Assembly (NCBI RefSeq): GCF_000498495.1
Contig: NZ_AVCS01000009.1
Location: 1 to 64,000 of the forward strand
Direction: 5' to 3'
From: Flavobacterium enshiense DK69
Lineage (GTDB): Bacteria; Bacteroidota; Bacteroidia; Flavobacteriales; Flavobacteriaceae
DNA length: 64,000 nt
Of this stretch, positions 28,902-36,305 are shown in pieces. Position 1 is the stretch's first letter. Every line of letters starts with the position of its first letter. The notes beneath the pieces are model-generated. The model had not been told where the DNA came from. It worked only from the letters and a program-made list of their open reading frames with translations, and did no database searches. Both the position numbers and the translations under genes were made by a program.

Positions 28902-28909
28902 TATTTTTG
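28902..28909 (+). promoter_or_regulatory. Nucleoside deaminase -7 box, near-leaderless
   Basis: TATTTTTG matches the consensus; the ATG is at 28915, leaving almost no leader. Confidence 0.5.
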
Positions 28910-28914
28910 TTTTC

Positions 28915-29358
28915 ATGGAAAATATTTTCACCGACGAATATTTTATGAAAAAAGCCTTTCAGGAAGCTGAAATAGCTTTTGAAAAAGGCGAAATTCCCGT
29001 GGGCGCCATTGTGGTGGTTGATAGCCGTGTGATTGCCCGTACGCACAACCTGACCGAATTGCTCAATGATGTTACAGCTCATGCTGAAATGCAGGCCATA
29101 ACTTCTTCAGCGAATTTTTTGGGCGGAAAGTATTTGAAGGATTGTACGCTATATGTGACTTTGGAGCCTTGTCAGATGTGCGCCGGTGCTTTGTATTGGG
29201 CTCAGATTACAAAAATTGTTTACGGAGCCCGTGATGAACACCGCGGCTTTATGACAATGGGAGGGAAACTGCATCCGAAAACCATCGTCGTTGGTGGCGT
29301 TATGGAAAACGAATGTGGTAGTTTGATGAAACGTTTTTTTGCTGAAAGACGAAAATAA
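28915..29358 (+). CDS. tadA: Nucleoside deaminase, TadA-like
   Basis: A zinc-dependent deaminase of 147 residues, very likely the tRNA adenosine-34 deaminase that makes inosine in tRNA-Arg(ACG). The catalytic HAEMQAI motif (near residue 57) and the ligand motif EPCQMCAGALYWAQI are intact. The N-terminal FMKKAFQEAEIAFEKGEIPVGA is typical of TadA rather than guanine or cytosine deaminases. No second tadA-like gene is in this window, so guanine deaminase function cannot be fully excluded. Divergent from dxs; ends at a perfect hairpin terminator. Confidence 0.87.
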   Translation: MENIFTDEYFMKKAFQEAEIAFEKGEIPVGAIVVVDSRVIARTHNLTELLNDVTAHAEMQAITSSANFLGGKYLKDCTLYVTLEPCQMCAGALYWAQITKIVYGARDEHRGFMTMGGKLHPKTIVVGGVMENECGSLMKRFFAERRK

Positions 29359-29359
29359 A

Positions 29360-29390
29360 AAACTGCTATCTCTCAGATAGCAGTTTGTTT
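29360..29390. terminator. Terminator between tadA and the DsbA-family gene
   Basis: 12-bp perfect stem AAACTGCTATCT/AGATAGCAGTTT with a CTC loop, followed by T-rich sequence. Confidence 0.8.
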
Positions 29391-29414
29391 AAATTGTCGG
29401 ACTAATGTTATGTT

Positions 29415-30131
29415 TTATTCGCAGCCATCAATTTGACAACTGTTCTTTTCAGTTGAATTTTGAAAGTCTAAAGTAACATCAAAGCTGCCTTCTTCCCATG
29501 TTTTTTGCAGTGTTTTTAGAAATACTTCGGGAGATTGCGCTCCGGAAACCGCATATTTATCATCAAAAACAAAAAATGGGACGCCGTTTGCCCCAAGGCT
29601 TTGCGCTTCGTTCATTTCTTGTTCTACCTCATTAATATATGCGTCCGAATTTAAAACGGATTCAATTTCTTCCAGTTTCAACCCAACTCCTAAGGCGAGT
29701 TGCGTCAATGTGGATTTGTTGCCAATATCCAAACCTTCTGTGAAATGTGCTTTAAATAATGATTCTTCGAAAGTGTTACCCATATGATACTTTTTAGCGA
29801 GATGGGATAAACGATGCGCGTTTAAAGAATTAGCTAAAATGAGTTTTTCAAAATGATAATCCAATCCTACAGCTTTGGCTTGTTGTGTAACGCTTTCGTG
29901 CATAGCAACAGACCAGTTTCTGTCCCGGCCATATTTCTTAGCCAAATAATCAAACGTGTTGTCTTCGGGCTGATACTTGGCTCTTGGGTCGAGCTGAAAA
30001 CTCTTCCATTCGATGGTAACAGCATCTTTATTCTCGAATTGTTGTAATGATTCTTCCAGTTTTCGTTTTCCGATATAACAAAACGGACACATTACATCGG
30101 ACCAAATTTGTATTTTTAATTGATTATTCAT
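29415..30131 (-). CDS. DsbA family thiol oxidoreductase (FrnE-like)
   Basis: A 238-residue thioredoxin-fold protein of the FrnE-like branch of DsbA-family proteins. The redox motif is CPFC in SDVMCPFCYIGKRKLEE near residue 16, and the helical insertion and the conserved GVPFFVFDDKYAVSGAQ (cis-Pro loop) near residue 185 are present. It has no signal peptide, so it is probably cytosolic, unlike classical periplasmic DsbA. Family members act in redox homeostasis or as 2-hydroxychromene-2-carboxylate isomerase-like enzymes. The gene lies between the RNase G and tadA genes and shares no obvious operon. Confidence 0.86.
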   Translation of the reverse strand: MNNQLKIQIWSDVMCPFCYIGKRKLEESLQQFENKDAVTIEWKSFQLDPRAKYQPEDNTFDYLAKKYGRDRNWSVAMHESVTQQAKAVGLDYHFEKLILANSLNAHRLSHLAKKYHMGNTFEESLFKAHFTEGLDIGNKSTLTQLALGVGLKLEEIESVLNSDAYINEVEQEMNEAQSLGANGVPFFVFDDKYAVSGAQSPEVFLKTLQKTWEEGSFDVTLDFQNSTEKNSCQIDGCE

Positions 30132-30250
30132 TTTCGCAAGTTTTTATCCGGCTTTGCCAGATGTTTTGACACGGCAAAATTAACGAATTTGTTTGCGGAC
30201 CGTTTTGTATTTAGGTTTTTATTAGGATAAGAAAGCTTAAAAATGAGCAT

Positions 30251-30283
30251 AAAAAAACCGCCTCGTTTCACAACGGGCGGTTT
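30251..30283 (-). terminator. Intrinsic terminator after rng
   Basis: GC-rich stem GGGCGGTTT/AAACCGCC, read on the minus strand and followed by a run of T (A run 30251-30257 on plus). Confidence 0.8.
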
Positions 30284-30287
30284 GGTT

Positions 30288-31859
30288 TTATTTGACTTCA
30301 TTTCCTTCTTTGTCAAAGAAATGATATTCAAGGAACGTGTAAGCGTCACGCGGTATGATTTTTACCCATTTTTTATGTTCAAAAAACCATTTTGAACGTA
30401 TTGATGGAAAACCTTTGGTAAGGTAGGCTGCCACAAAAGGGTGTGCGTTTAAAACAACCTTTTTATGGTCTTTGATAATTCTTTCAAGGTCAACCACTAT
30501 TTTATCAACGATTGAGATTGGAGCTTCGATTTCCCCATTTTCTTTGTTGGGGTCCTCTTCTCTTGTTTTGATACTTACTTCGGGTCTGACTCTTTGTCTA
30601 GTAATTTGAATTAATCCAAATTTGCTAGGAGGCAAGATCTTATGTTTCGCCTTGTCATCGCTCATTTCCTCTTTCAGAAAATCGTATAGTTTTTTACGAT
30701 TGTCCGGATTCTGCATGTCTATAAAATCGACCACAATAATCCCGCCCATGTCGCGAAGTCTTAGTTGTCGCGCTATTTCTGCTGCGGCAATCATGTTCAC
30801 TTCCAGTGCGGTGTCTTCCTGATTGGTGGCTTTGTTTGATCGGTTACCGCTGTTAACATCGATAACGTGCAAAGCTTCCGTGTGCTCTATGATCAGATAA
30901 GCTCCTTTGCTCATAGAAACAGTTTTTCCGAAAGACGTTTTTATTTGTCGTTCTATATGATACTTTTCAAAAAGAGGTAAATCCTTTGATTGGTAATGCT
31001 TGACAATTGAGACTTTAGAAGGAGCTATTTCTTGCAAATAGTCCTTAGTTTGATAATACAAATCTTCATCATCGACATAAATTCCTGTGAAGGTGTCGTT
31101 AAACACATCTCGTAATATGGAAGAAGCTTTATTTACTTCGCCCAAAATTCGGGACGGATGATGTGCGGTTGGTATTCGTTTGCATGTTGCCGACCATTTG
31201 TCGAGCAAGTTTTGCAAGTCTTTGTCCAGTTCGGCCACTTTTTTGCCTTCTGCTACTGTACGAACAATAACACCAAATCCTTTTGGCTTGATAGACTGAA
31301 CCAGTCGTTTTAAACGGTCTTTTTCTTCTTTTGAATCGATTTTCTGAGAAACCGAAACCCTGTCCGAAAAAGGGACTAAAACTACATATCTTCCGGCCAG
31401 TGAAAGCTCAGAGCTTATTCGTGGACCTTTAGTGGATATGGGTTCTTTAACTACCTGTACGAGAATAGACTGGTTGGCACTCAGCACGTCGCTGATGGCG
31501 CCATCCTTGTTTATTTCCGGCTCAAAAGGAAAGTTTTTTAGGGAGAAATCTTTTAGTTTACCTGCGCTTACAAGTTTGATGAATTTTATCATCGAAGAGA
31601 GGTTTGGGCCTAAATCGTGATAGTGCAGGAATGCATCTTTCTCGAAACCTACGTTTACAAACGCAGCATTAAGTCCCGGAACCGGTTTTCTGATTTTGGC
31701 AATAAAAATATCGCCAACCTGAAAGCCACCTTTTTCCTCGCCACCTTCTTCTTTGTGCAATTCAACTAGTTTTCCATCTTTTAATAAGGCAAAATCTACG
31801 GCATCTGAACTGGTTCGAATAATTAATTCTTTGTTCAAAATGTGTACATTTTTATCCAT
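30288..31859 (-). CDS. rng: Ribonuclease G/E family endoribonuclease
   Basis: A 523-residue endoribonuclease of the RNase E/G family involved in rRNA maturation and RNA turnover. It has the N-terminal S1-like segment (VGDIFIAKIRKPVPGLNAAF, about residues 45-65). The catalytic acidic residues are in HVIDVNSGNR and IIVVDFIDM. It lacks the long C-terminal scaffold of E. coli RNase E, matching RNase G in length. Just upstream of its ATG there is an AAAAGTG-type heptamer tandem repeat (see separate entry). The minus-strand neighbours upstream are the 30-codon basic gene and HU, a placement I have seen repeatedly in Flavobacteria. Confidence 0.9.
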   Translation of the reverse strand: MDKNVHILNKELIIRTSSDAVDFALLKDGKLVELHKEEGGEEKGGFQVGDIFIAKIRKPVPGLNAAFVNVGFEKDAFLHYHDLGPNLSSMIKFIKLVSAGKLKDFSLKNFPFEPEINKDGAISDVLSANQSILVQVVKEPISTKGPRISSELSLAGRYVVLVPFSDRVSVSQKIDSKEEKDRLKRLVQSIKPKGFGVIVRTVAEGKKVAELDKDLQNLLDKWSATCKRIPTAHHPSRILGEVNKASSILRDVFNDTFTGIYVDDEDLYYQTKDYLQEIAPSKVSIVKHYQSKDLPLFEKYHIERQIKTSFGKTVSMSKGAYLIIEHTEALHVIDVNSGNRSNKATNQEDTALEVNMIAAAEIARQLRLRDMGGIIVVDFIDMQNPDNRKKLYDFLKEEMSDDKAKHKILPPSKFGLIQITRQRVRPEVSIKTREEDPNKENGEIEAPISIVDKIVVDLERIIKDHKKVVLNAHPFVAAYLTKGFPSIRSKWFFEHKKWVKIIPRDAYTFLEYHFFDKEGNEVK

Positions 31860-31865
31860 ACAGTT

Positions 31866-31897
31866 AAGTGAAAAGTGAAAAGTGAAAAGTGAAAAGT
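31866..31897. repeat. Heptanucleotide tandem repeat upstream of rng
   Basis: About 4.5 copies of GTGAAAA lie 7-38 bases upstream of the rng ATG. They fall in the rng leader on the minus strand, as CACTTTT repeats. Confidence 0.8.
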
Positions 31898-31920
31898 TGC
31901 AAATCTTTTAAAAAAGATGA

Positions 31921-31948
31921 CTTATCCCTTATTTCTTATCCCTTATTT
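31921..31948. repeat. Two direct copies of a 14-base unit
   Basis: CTTATCCCTTATTT occurs twice in direct tandem in the rng/basic-ORF intergenic region. Between 31949 and 32106 only AT-rich, ACTG-rich imperfect words are seen, with no gene. Confidence 0.7.
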
Positions 31949-32106
31949 CTGAATTGTACAGATGGATTAAACAATTTTTTACAGGCATTGTACCCGGAGA
32001 AAATCAGTTGGCAGTTTACAGTATTCCGTTTACAGTGAACTGAATGCTAAATGCTGAACACTGAGTACTGATTCTCAATTTCAATGAACTTTTAATTCTA
32101 AAAAAG

Positions 32107-32130
32107 AAAAAGTAGTTTTAAACTACTTTT
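32107..32130 (-). terminator. Terminator overlapping the basic small-protein stop
   Basis: Stem AAAAGTAGTTT/AAACTACTTTT includes the TAG stop of the 30-codon gene on the minus strand and is followed by a T-rich tract. Confidence 0.65.
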
Positions 32131-32215
32131 TCTTTTTGTGACGGTTAGCTCTCGCTCTTTTTTTACGTTTGTGAGTAGCTACCTTATGTCTTTTTCTTTT
32201 TTTACCACTTGGCAT
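32123..32215 (-). CDS. 30-codon highly basic protein, probable ribosomal component
   Basis: A 30-residue ORF, beginning MPSGKKRKRHKVATHKRKKR and continuing with Ala, Asn, His and a final run of four Lys. It is about two-thirds Lys/Arg/His. The stop is TAG, directly inside a terminator hairpin. Near-identical small proteins occur between HU and rng in Flavobacteriaceae from memory, and the composition matches a ribosomal protein such as the THX-type or the Bacteroidetes-specific bL38; which one is not decidable here. The codon reading was verified by translation of the minus strand. It is too short for most gene finders. It lies 30 bases downstream of the HU stop. Confidence 0.75.
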   Translation of the reverse strand: MPSGKKRKRHKVATHKRKKRARANRHKKKK

Positions 32216-32245
32216 AACTTGTAGTGTTTAGTGATTAATAATTAG

Positions 32246-32539
32246 TTAATTTTTTGCTTCTGTATTCGTTTTTACTCCATCAACAAATATTTTTGCCGGT
32301 TTGAAAGCCGGAATGTTGTGAGCAGGGATTTTGATTGTAGTGTTTTTAGAGATGTTTCTTCCGGTTTTCTCAGCTCTAGTTTTGATGATAAAGCTACCGA
32401 AACCTCTTAAATATACATTGTCTCCAGTTTCTAGTGAGTTTTTCACCTCGTCCATAAAAGACTCCACTGTTGCTTGAACGTCTCCTTTTTCAAGACCCAA
32501 TTTCTCAGAAATTTTCGCTACGATGTCTGCTTTCGTCAT
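32246..32539 (-). CDS. HU family DNA-binding protein
   Basis: A 97-residue HU/IHF-family nucleoid protein. The start is the ATG giving MTKADIVAKISEKLGLEK, since a longer frame adds a cysteine-rich leader foreign to the family. The beta-arm segment includes GRNISKNTTIKIPAHNIPAFKPAK with the tip proline (IPAHNIPAF), and the VYLRGFGSF motif is conserved. It bends DNA and organises the nucleoid; whether it is the sole HU gene is unknown. The minus-strand promoter TATATTTG with a -33 TTG lies just upstream. Confidence 0.94.
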   Translation of the reverse strand: MTKADIVAKISEKLGLEKGDVQATVESFMDEVKNSLETGDNVYLRGFGSFIIKTRAEKTGRNISKNTTIKIPAHNIPAFKPAKIFVDGVKTNTEAKN

Positions 32540-32579
32540 TTTCTTTCGTTTTATATTGATGTGTAATTTTTTGAGTGTG

Positions 32580-32611
32580 CAAATATAGTAATTAAAAAAA
32601 CAATTTTTCAA
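32580..32611 (-). promoter_or_regulatory. HU gene promoter
   Basis: Minus-strand TATATTTG at 32587-32580 with TTG at 32611-32609, spacing 21. It is located between divergent HU and mutY. Confidence 0.6.
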
Positions 32612-32645
32612 GGTTAATCGATTAAAATTTAATTACATAAAGTTT

Positions 32646-32653
32646 TATTTTTG
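32646..32653 (+). promoter_or_regulatory. mutY -7 promoter box
   Basis: TATTTTTG, 17 bases before the mutY ATG. Confidence 0.5.
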
Positions 32654-32670
32654 TTTTCCAATTTTTAAAG

Positions 32671-33714
32671 ATGGATTTTACTAACAATCTAATCCAATGG
32701 TATTTACGTGAAAAACGTGATTTACCTTGGAGAAAAACTCCTCATCCGTATCCGGTCTGGCTTTCTGAAATCATGCTGCAACAAACGCGAGTTGCACAGG
32801 GATTGCCTTATTTTTTGCGTTTTACAGAGGTATTTCCTACTGTTTTAGATTTGGCTTCCGCCGATGAAGAACAGGTATTGAAACTCTGGCAGGGTTTAGG
32901 GTATTATTCCCGTGCCCGAAATCTGCACGCTACGGCAAAACATGTTGCTTTTGATTTAAACGGAAAGTTTCCGGATAACTATAAGGACTTGTTGAAGTTA
33001 AAGGGAGTCGGTGAGTATACCGCGGCGGCTATCGCTTCTATTGCGTATGGCGAAGCGGTCCCTGTAGTTGATGGAAATGTGTACCGGGTACTTTCGCGTT
33101 ATTTTGATGTGGAAACCGATATTGCATCCTTTTCGGCTAAAAAGGAATTTTTTGAATTGGCGGCTTCTTTGTTGCCAAAGGACAAGGCTTCCGAGTTTAA
33201 TCAGGCGATGATGGAATTTGGAGCTTTACAGTGTGTGCCTAAAAATCCCAATTGTCAAAGTTGTGTTTTCAATGGAAGCTGTCTTGCTTTGAAACATAAT
33301 AAAGTAGATTCTCTTCCGGTAAAACTAAAGAAAACCAAAGTGACTAGCCGTTATTTTAACTATCTTATAATTAAGGATAGTAACGGGAATTCCCTTATTC
33401 AGAAAAGAACAGGAAAGGGGATCTGGCAAAATCTGTATGAATTTCCAATGTTGGAAACAGCACAAGAAGATGATTTTGATAGTGTCTGTCAGTCTGTTGA
33501 AAAGTTTTCTTCAGATTTCAAGCCGACAGATATTAAGCCGTTGCACCATAATCCGATAGTGCATAAATTGTCACATCAGCATTTGCACATTCATTTTTGG
33601 GAAGTGAAAACCGAGCAAAAGATTGAAGGTGCCCTAACGATAGATGAAATCAAAAAATATCCATTCCCGATCGCTATCCATAATTTTATGGAGGAACATT
33701 GGGCGGAAGTGTAG
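32671..33714 (+). CDS. mutY: A/G-specific adenine glycosylase
   Basis: Removes adenine mispaired with 8-oxoguanine in base excision repair. The catalytic Glu is in EIMLQQTRV (residue about 37). The helix-hairpin-helix and GPD loop is LKGVGEYTAAAIASIAYGE with the downstream VVDGNVYRVLSRY (catalytic Asp). The 4Fe-4S cluster cysteines have spacing C-x6-C-x2-C-x5-C, starting CVPKNPNCQSC near residue 192. A C-terminal NUDIX-like 8-oxoG recognition domain follows from about residue 230. The gene is divergent from HU and precedes ssb, an order typical of Flavobacteriaceae. Confidence 0.96.
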   Translation: MDFTNNLIQWYLREKRDLPWRKTPHPYPVWLSEIMLQQTRVAQGLPYFLRFTEVFPTVLDLASADEEQVLKLWQGLGYYSRARNLHATAKHVAFDLNGKFPDNYKDLLKLKGVGEYTAAAIASIAYGEAVPVVDGNVYRVLSRYFDVETDIASFSAKKEFFELAASLLPKDKASEFNQAMMEFGALQCVPKNPNCQSCVFNGSCLALKHNKVDSLPVKLKKTKVTSRYFNYLIIKDSNGNSLIQKRTGKGIWQNLYEFPMLETAQEDDFDSVCQSVEKFSSDFKPTDIKPLHHNPIVHKLSHQHLHIHFWEVKTEQKIEGALTIDEIKKYPFPIAIHNFMEEHWAEV

Positions 33715-33729
33715 AAATTGCTATATTTG
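33699..33729 (+). promoter_or_regulatory. ssb promoter
   Basis: TTG at 33699-33701 and TATATTTG at 33722-33729, 20-base spacer. It lies partly inside the end of mutY, so ssb may be independently transcribed. Confidence 0.6.
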
Positions 33730-33752
33730 AGTTCAACTAAAAGATACAAGCC

Positions 33753-34178
33753 ATGAACGGTACATTGAATAAAGTGATTTTAATAGGGCATTTAGGTGAC
33801 GATGTTAAAATGCACTATTTTGAAGGAGGGAATTGCATCGGACGATTTCCGTTAGCGACAAACGAAGTTTATATTAATAAGACTACGGGCGAAAAAATCA
33901 CTTCTACCGAATGGCATAATTTAGTAGTGCGTAATAAAGCAGCCGAAATCTGTGAAAAGTATCTTTCCAAAGGAGATAAAATTTATGTGGAAGGCCGAAT
34001 CAAATCCCGTCAGTGGCAGGCTGAAGACGGAACGACCAAATATACTACCGAAATACAGGTGACCGAGTTCACTTTTCTGAACGTTAAAAAAGAAACAGAA
34101 CAAAAACAAGGTGGTTATTCCTCACAAACTAATGAGCCTCCAATTGCCCAGTCAGGCAATGAGGATATACCGTTTTAA
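33753..34178 (+). CDS. ssb: Single-stranded DNA-binding protein
   Basis: A 141-residue SSB. The OB-fold begins MNGTLNKVILIGHLGDDVKM and includes WHNLVVRNKAAEICEKYLSKGDKIYVEG, with the conserved aromatic KSRQWQ stretch. The tail is Gln/Ser/Pro-rich and ends in the acidic DIPF tip that recruits replication and repair partners. It has a promoter inside the mutY 3' end and is followed after 79 bases by gldD. Confidence 0.95.
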   Translation: MNGTLNKVILIGHLGDDVKMHYFEGGNCIGRFPLATNEVYINKTTGEKITSTEWHNLVVRNKAAEICEKYLSKGDKIYVEGRIKSRQWQAEDGTTKYTTEIQVTEFTFLNVKKETEQKQGGYSSQTNEPPIAQSGNEDIPF

Positions 34179-34257
34179 TCTGTAAATCAAATAAACTTTC
34201 CAAAACTGCGTTTCACATTGTATCTTTACGCCCTAATTTAGCGTAAGGATTTCTGTT

Positions 34258-34830
34258 ATGATAAAAAATAAGAGTATCGTTCTGTTGTTTGGAGCTTTTG
34301 TTTCTCTGATATCGGTAAGCTGTCAGGACGAAACGGTCCCAAAACCAAAAAGTCATTTGCGATTGGAATATCCAACGTCAAAATACAAAGCTTTTGATTT
34401 TCAAGGCAGTTGTGGTTATGGGTTTGATGCGAATGAAATTTCAAAAATAAAGACTAAAGGCGACTGTTCGTTGGAGATTCAGTATCCCAGAATGAAGGCT
34501 ACGGTCTACTTGAATTATCAAACCGTAAACAATAATATTGAGGAGCTGCTTCGCGATGCCCAGAAGTTAACCTATAAGCATGTAATCAAAGCCGATGATA
34601 TTGCCGAACAGCCATTTCTGAATCGGGAGCATAAAGTTTACGGAATGTTCTATCAGGTAGGGGGGAATGCGGCTACGAATGCACAGTTTTATGTGACCGA
34701 CAGTACGCGTCATTTCCTTGTCGGATCGGTTTATTTTTATGCAAAACCGAATTACGATTCGATACTTCCGGCTGCGGCCTATATCAAGAATGATATGCGA
34801 AAGATTATGGAAAGTGTAAGATGGAAATAA
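34258..34830 (+). CDS. gldD: Gliding motility lipoprotein GldD
   Basis: Envelope lipoprotein required for gliding and for type IX secretion in flavobacteria. The N-terminal signal ends at a lipobox with Cys22 (VSC-Gln-Asp). The mature protein shows family landmarks: LRLEYPTSKYKAFDF, a CGYGF stretch, IQYPRMKATVYLNY and the terminal MESVRWK, all in a ~190-residue protein as expected. The neighbours are ssb and mutY upstream, the known position of gldD. However, I do not see gldE between ssb and gldD, where it lies in Flavobacterium johnsoniae as I recall. A near-consensus TATCTTTA box lies 30 bases upstream. Confidence 0.9.
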   Translation: MIKNKSIVLLFGAFVSLISVSCQDETVPKPKSHLRLEYPTSKYKAFDFQGSCGYGFDANEISKIKTKGDCSLEIQYPRMKATVYLNYQTVNNNIEELLRDAQKLTYKHVIKADDIAEQPFLNREHKVYGMFYQVGGNAATNAQFYVTDSTRHFLVGSVYFYAKPNYDSILPAAAYIKNDMRKIMESVRWK

Positions 34831-34841
34831 GATTTTAAAAT

Positions 34842-34872
34842 AAAAAAAGGAACTCAGCTGAGTTCCTTTTTT
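34842..34872. terminator. Terminator between gldD and the HMA lipoprotein gene
   Basis: Palindromic stem AAAAAAAGGAACTC / GAGTTCCTTTTTT around AGCT, shared by convergent genes. Confidence 0.85.
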
Positions 34873-34873
34873 G

Positions 34874-35251
34874 TTATGCCTTTTTAAAGTTGGCTACTTT
34901 ATATGTTTTACCGTCGGCAACCGCTTCCACTAATTTGGTTAACGATTCCTGATTGTTTACGGTTTTATCAAAAGATACGGTGGCGGTTTTAGTATCGAAG
35001 TCAACTTTCGCTTCTTTAACGCCTTCAGTTTCGGCTAATTTTTTCTCGATAGTTGCAGCACAGCCCATTGCGCAGGTCATACCTTCAATCTGAAAGTTTG
35101 CTGTTTCGAGGTTTTCAGCGGCAATTTCTTTTTTAGGTGCAGTGGCTACGGCTTCAGTTGCAGTAGTTTCTGCAGTTTTTTCTTCTTTTTTACAGCTTAC
35201 AAACGTCAAAGCAGCAAGTACAAACATTAGGGTTGCTTTTGTAAATTTCAT
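34874..35251 (-). CDS. Heavy-metal-associated domain lipoprotein
   Basis: A 125-residue protein: signal with lipobox (Cys20), an Ala/Thr/Glu-rich linker (residues 21-50), and an HMA ferredoxin-like domain (about 51-122). The metal motif is GMTCAMGCA: the two cysteines (60 and 64) are spaced CxxxC rather than the canonical CxxC. That variant recurs in Bacteroidetes as far as I remember. It would bind copper or another soft metal at the periplasmic face of a membrane. No P-type ATPase or metal regulator is adjacent. Convergent with gldD. Confidence 0.85.
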   Translation of the reverse strand: MKFTKATLMFVLAALTFVSCKKEEKTAETTATEAVATAPKKEIAAENLETANFQIEGMTCAMGCAATIEKKLAETEGVKEAKVDFDTKTATVSFDKTVNNQESLTKLVEAVADGKTYKVANFKKA

Positions 35252-35362
35252 ATTTGTTAATTTTTTGATTTTGAATCGGATAAATAATCGGAGGCAAAAT
35301 TACCCAAAAAAATAACTGATTTTCATTTAAATAACAGAATTTTGACATTTCAAATTATATTT

Positions 35363-36229
35363 ATGGAATCAAAACAACTGAAATGGATTTTACTGGCGAT
35401 GCTTTCGCTTATCTGGGGAAGTTCATTCATTTTGATAAAACGGGGTTTGGTGGGATTGTCACCGCTTCAGTTGGGTTCGCTGCGCATGTTGTTTGCGGCC
35501 TCTTTTCTGGTTATTGTCGGATTTAAAAAGATTGCGCTGATTCCTTTAGGGAAATGGAAATACATCGCTTTGACGGCGTTAATGGGGACTTTTATCCCGG
35601 CATTCTTATTTGCTTTGGCGCAAAGCGAAATTGACAGTTCCATAAGTGCGGTTTTGAATTCGTTAACTCCGTTAAATACGCTGATTTTGGGAATCCTGTT
35701 TTTTGGAATGACCTTCCAACGCAGTCAGTTGGTGGGAGTGTTGATTGGTTTGCTGGGAAGTTCGGTGCTGATTTTAAGTGGGGCGGCTCATCATCCGGAG
35801 CAGAACTATTTTTATGCCCTTTTTGTGGTAGTTGCTACATTTTGTTATGCCACCAATGTGAACCTGATAAAAAAATATTTGTCTGACGTTAATCCGATAA
35901 GCATTACGGTTGGTAATTTTCTGGTAATGGTCATTCCTGCGTTGATTATTTTGATTTCAACTGGATTTTTTGGGGAGCTTCATAAGCCGGATGTGCAGCA
36001 TTCAGTCATGTTCATTGCTATTTTGGGGATCGTAGGTACTGGGATTGCTAATATATTGTTCTTTAAACTGATCCAGATGACCACACCGGTTTTTGCTTCG
36101 TCATCGGCCTATCTGTTTCCGATTGTGGCTATTTTTTGGGGTTTTCTGGATGGTGAAACCTTAACGTTTGTTCAGATTGTCGGAGCGGGTGTGATACTAC
36201 TGGGGATTTATCTTTCTTCTAAAAAATAG
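35363..36229 (+). CDS. DMT superfamily (EamA) transporter
   Basis: An inner-membrane drug/metabolite transporter of 288 residues with ten hydrophobic helices in two EamA repeats. The N-terminal helix carries SLIWGSSFILIKRGL, a typical signature. The start was moved from a TTG at 35342 to the ATG at 35363 (MESKQLKWIL), since the 7 upstream residues are not family-like. The substrate is not predictable from sequence; amino-acid or metabolite export is common. It is separate from its neighbours and has a terminator. Confidence 0.88.
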   Translation: MESKQLKWILLAMLSLIWGSSFILIKRGLVGLSPLQLGSLRMLFAASFLVIVGFKKIALIPLGKWKYIALTALMGTFIPAFLFALAQSEIDSSISAVLNSLTPLNTLILGILFFGMTFQRSQLVGVLIGLLGSSVLILSGAAHHPEQNYFYALFVVVATFCYATNVNLIKKYLSDVNPISITVGNFLVMVIPALIILISTGFFGELHKPDVQHSVMFIAILGIVGTGIANILFFKLIQMTTPVFASSSAYLFPIVAIFWGFLDGETLTFVQIVGAGVILLGIYLSSKK

Positions 36230-36249
36230 GACTTTGTAAATGACGTAAT

Positions 36250-36290
36250 AAAAAAAAGACTGTCCGTTGCAGACAGTCTTTTTCTTTTTT
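36250..36290. terminator. Bidirectional terminator after the DMT transporter
   Basis: Stem AAAAAGACTGTC/GACAGTCTTTTT with a 7-base loop, convergent genes. Confidence 0.85.
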
Positions 36291-36305
36291 TAAAACTAAT
36301 GTTTC

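Noticed and set aside
30128..30349. 73-residue minus-strand ORF between the DsbA-family and rng genes
   Set aside because: It overlaps the rng 3' end and the start of the DsbA-family gene, runs through the rng terminator hairpin, and has no recognisable domain; it looks like a shadow frame.
31864..31950. CRISPR-like repeat array
   Set aside because: Units are only 7 and 14 bases, lack spacers, and have no cas gene in the window; they are simple tandem repeats.
32030..32090. ACTG-rich imperfect repeats (words such as GAATGCTAAATGCTGAACACTGAG) as a mobile or REP element
   Set aside because: No terminal symmetry, flanking duplication or second well-matched copy was found in the window.
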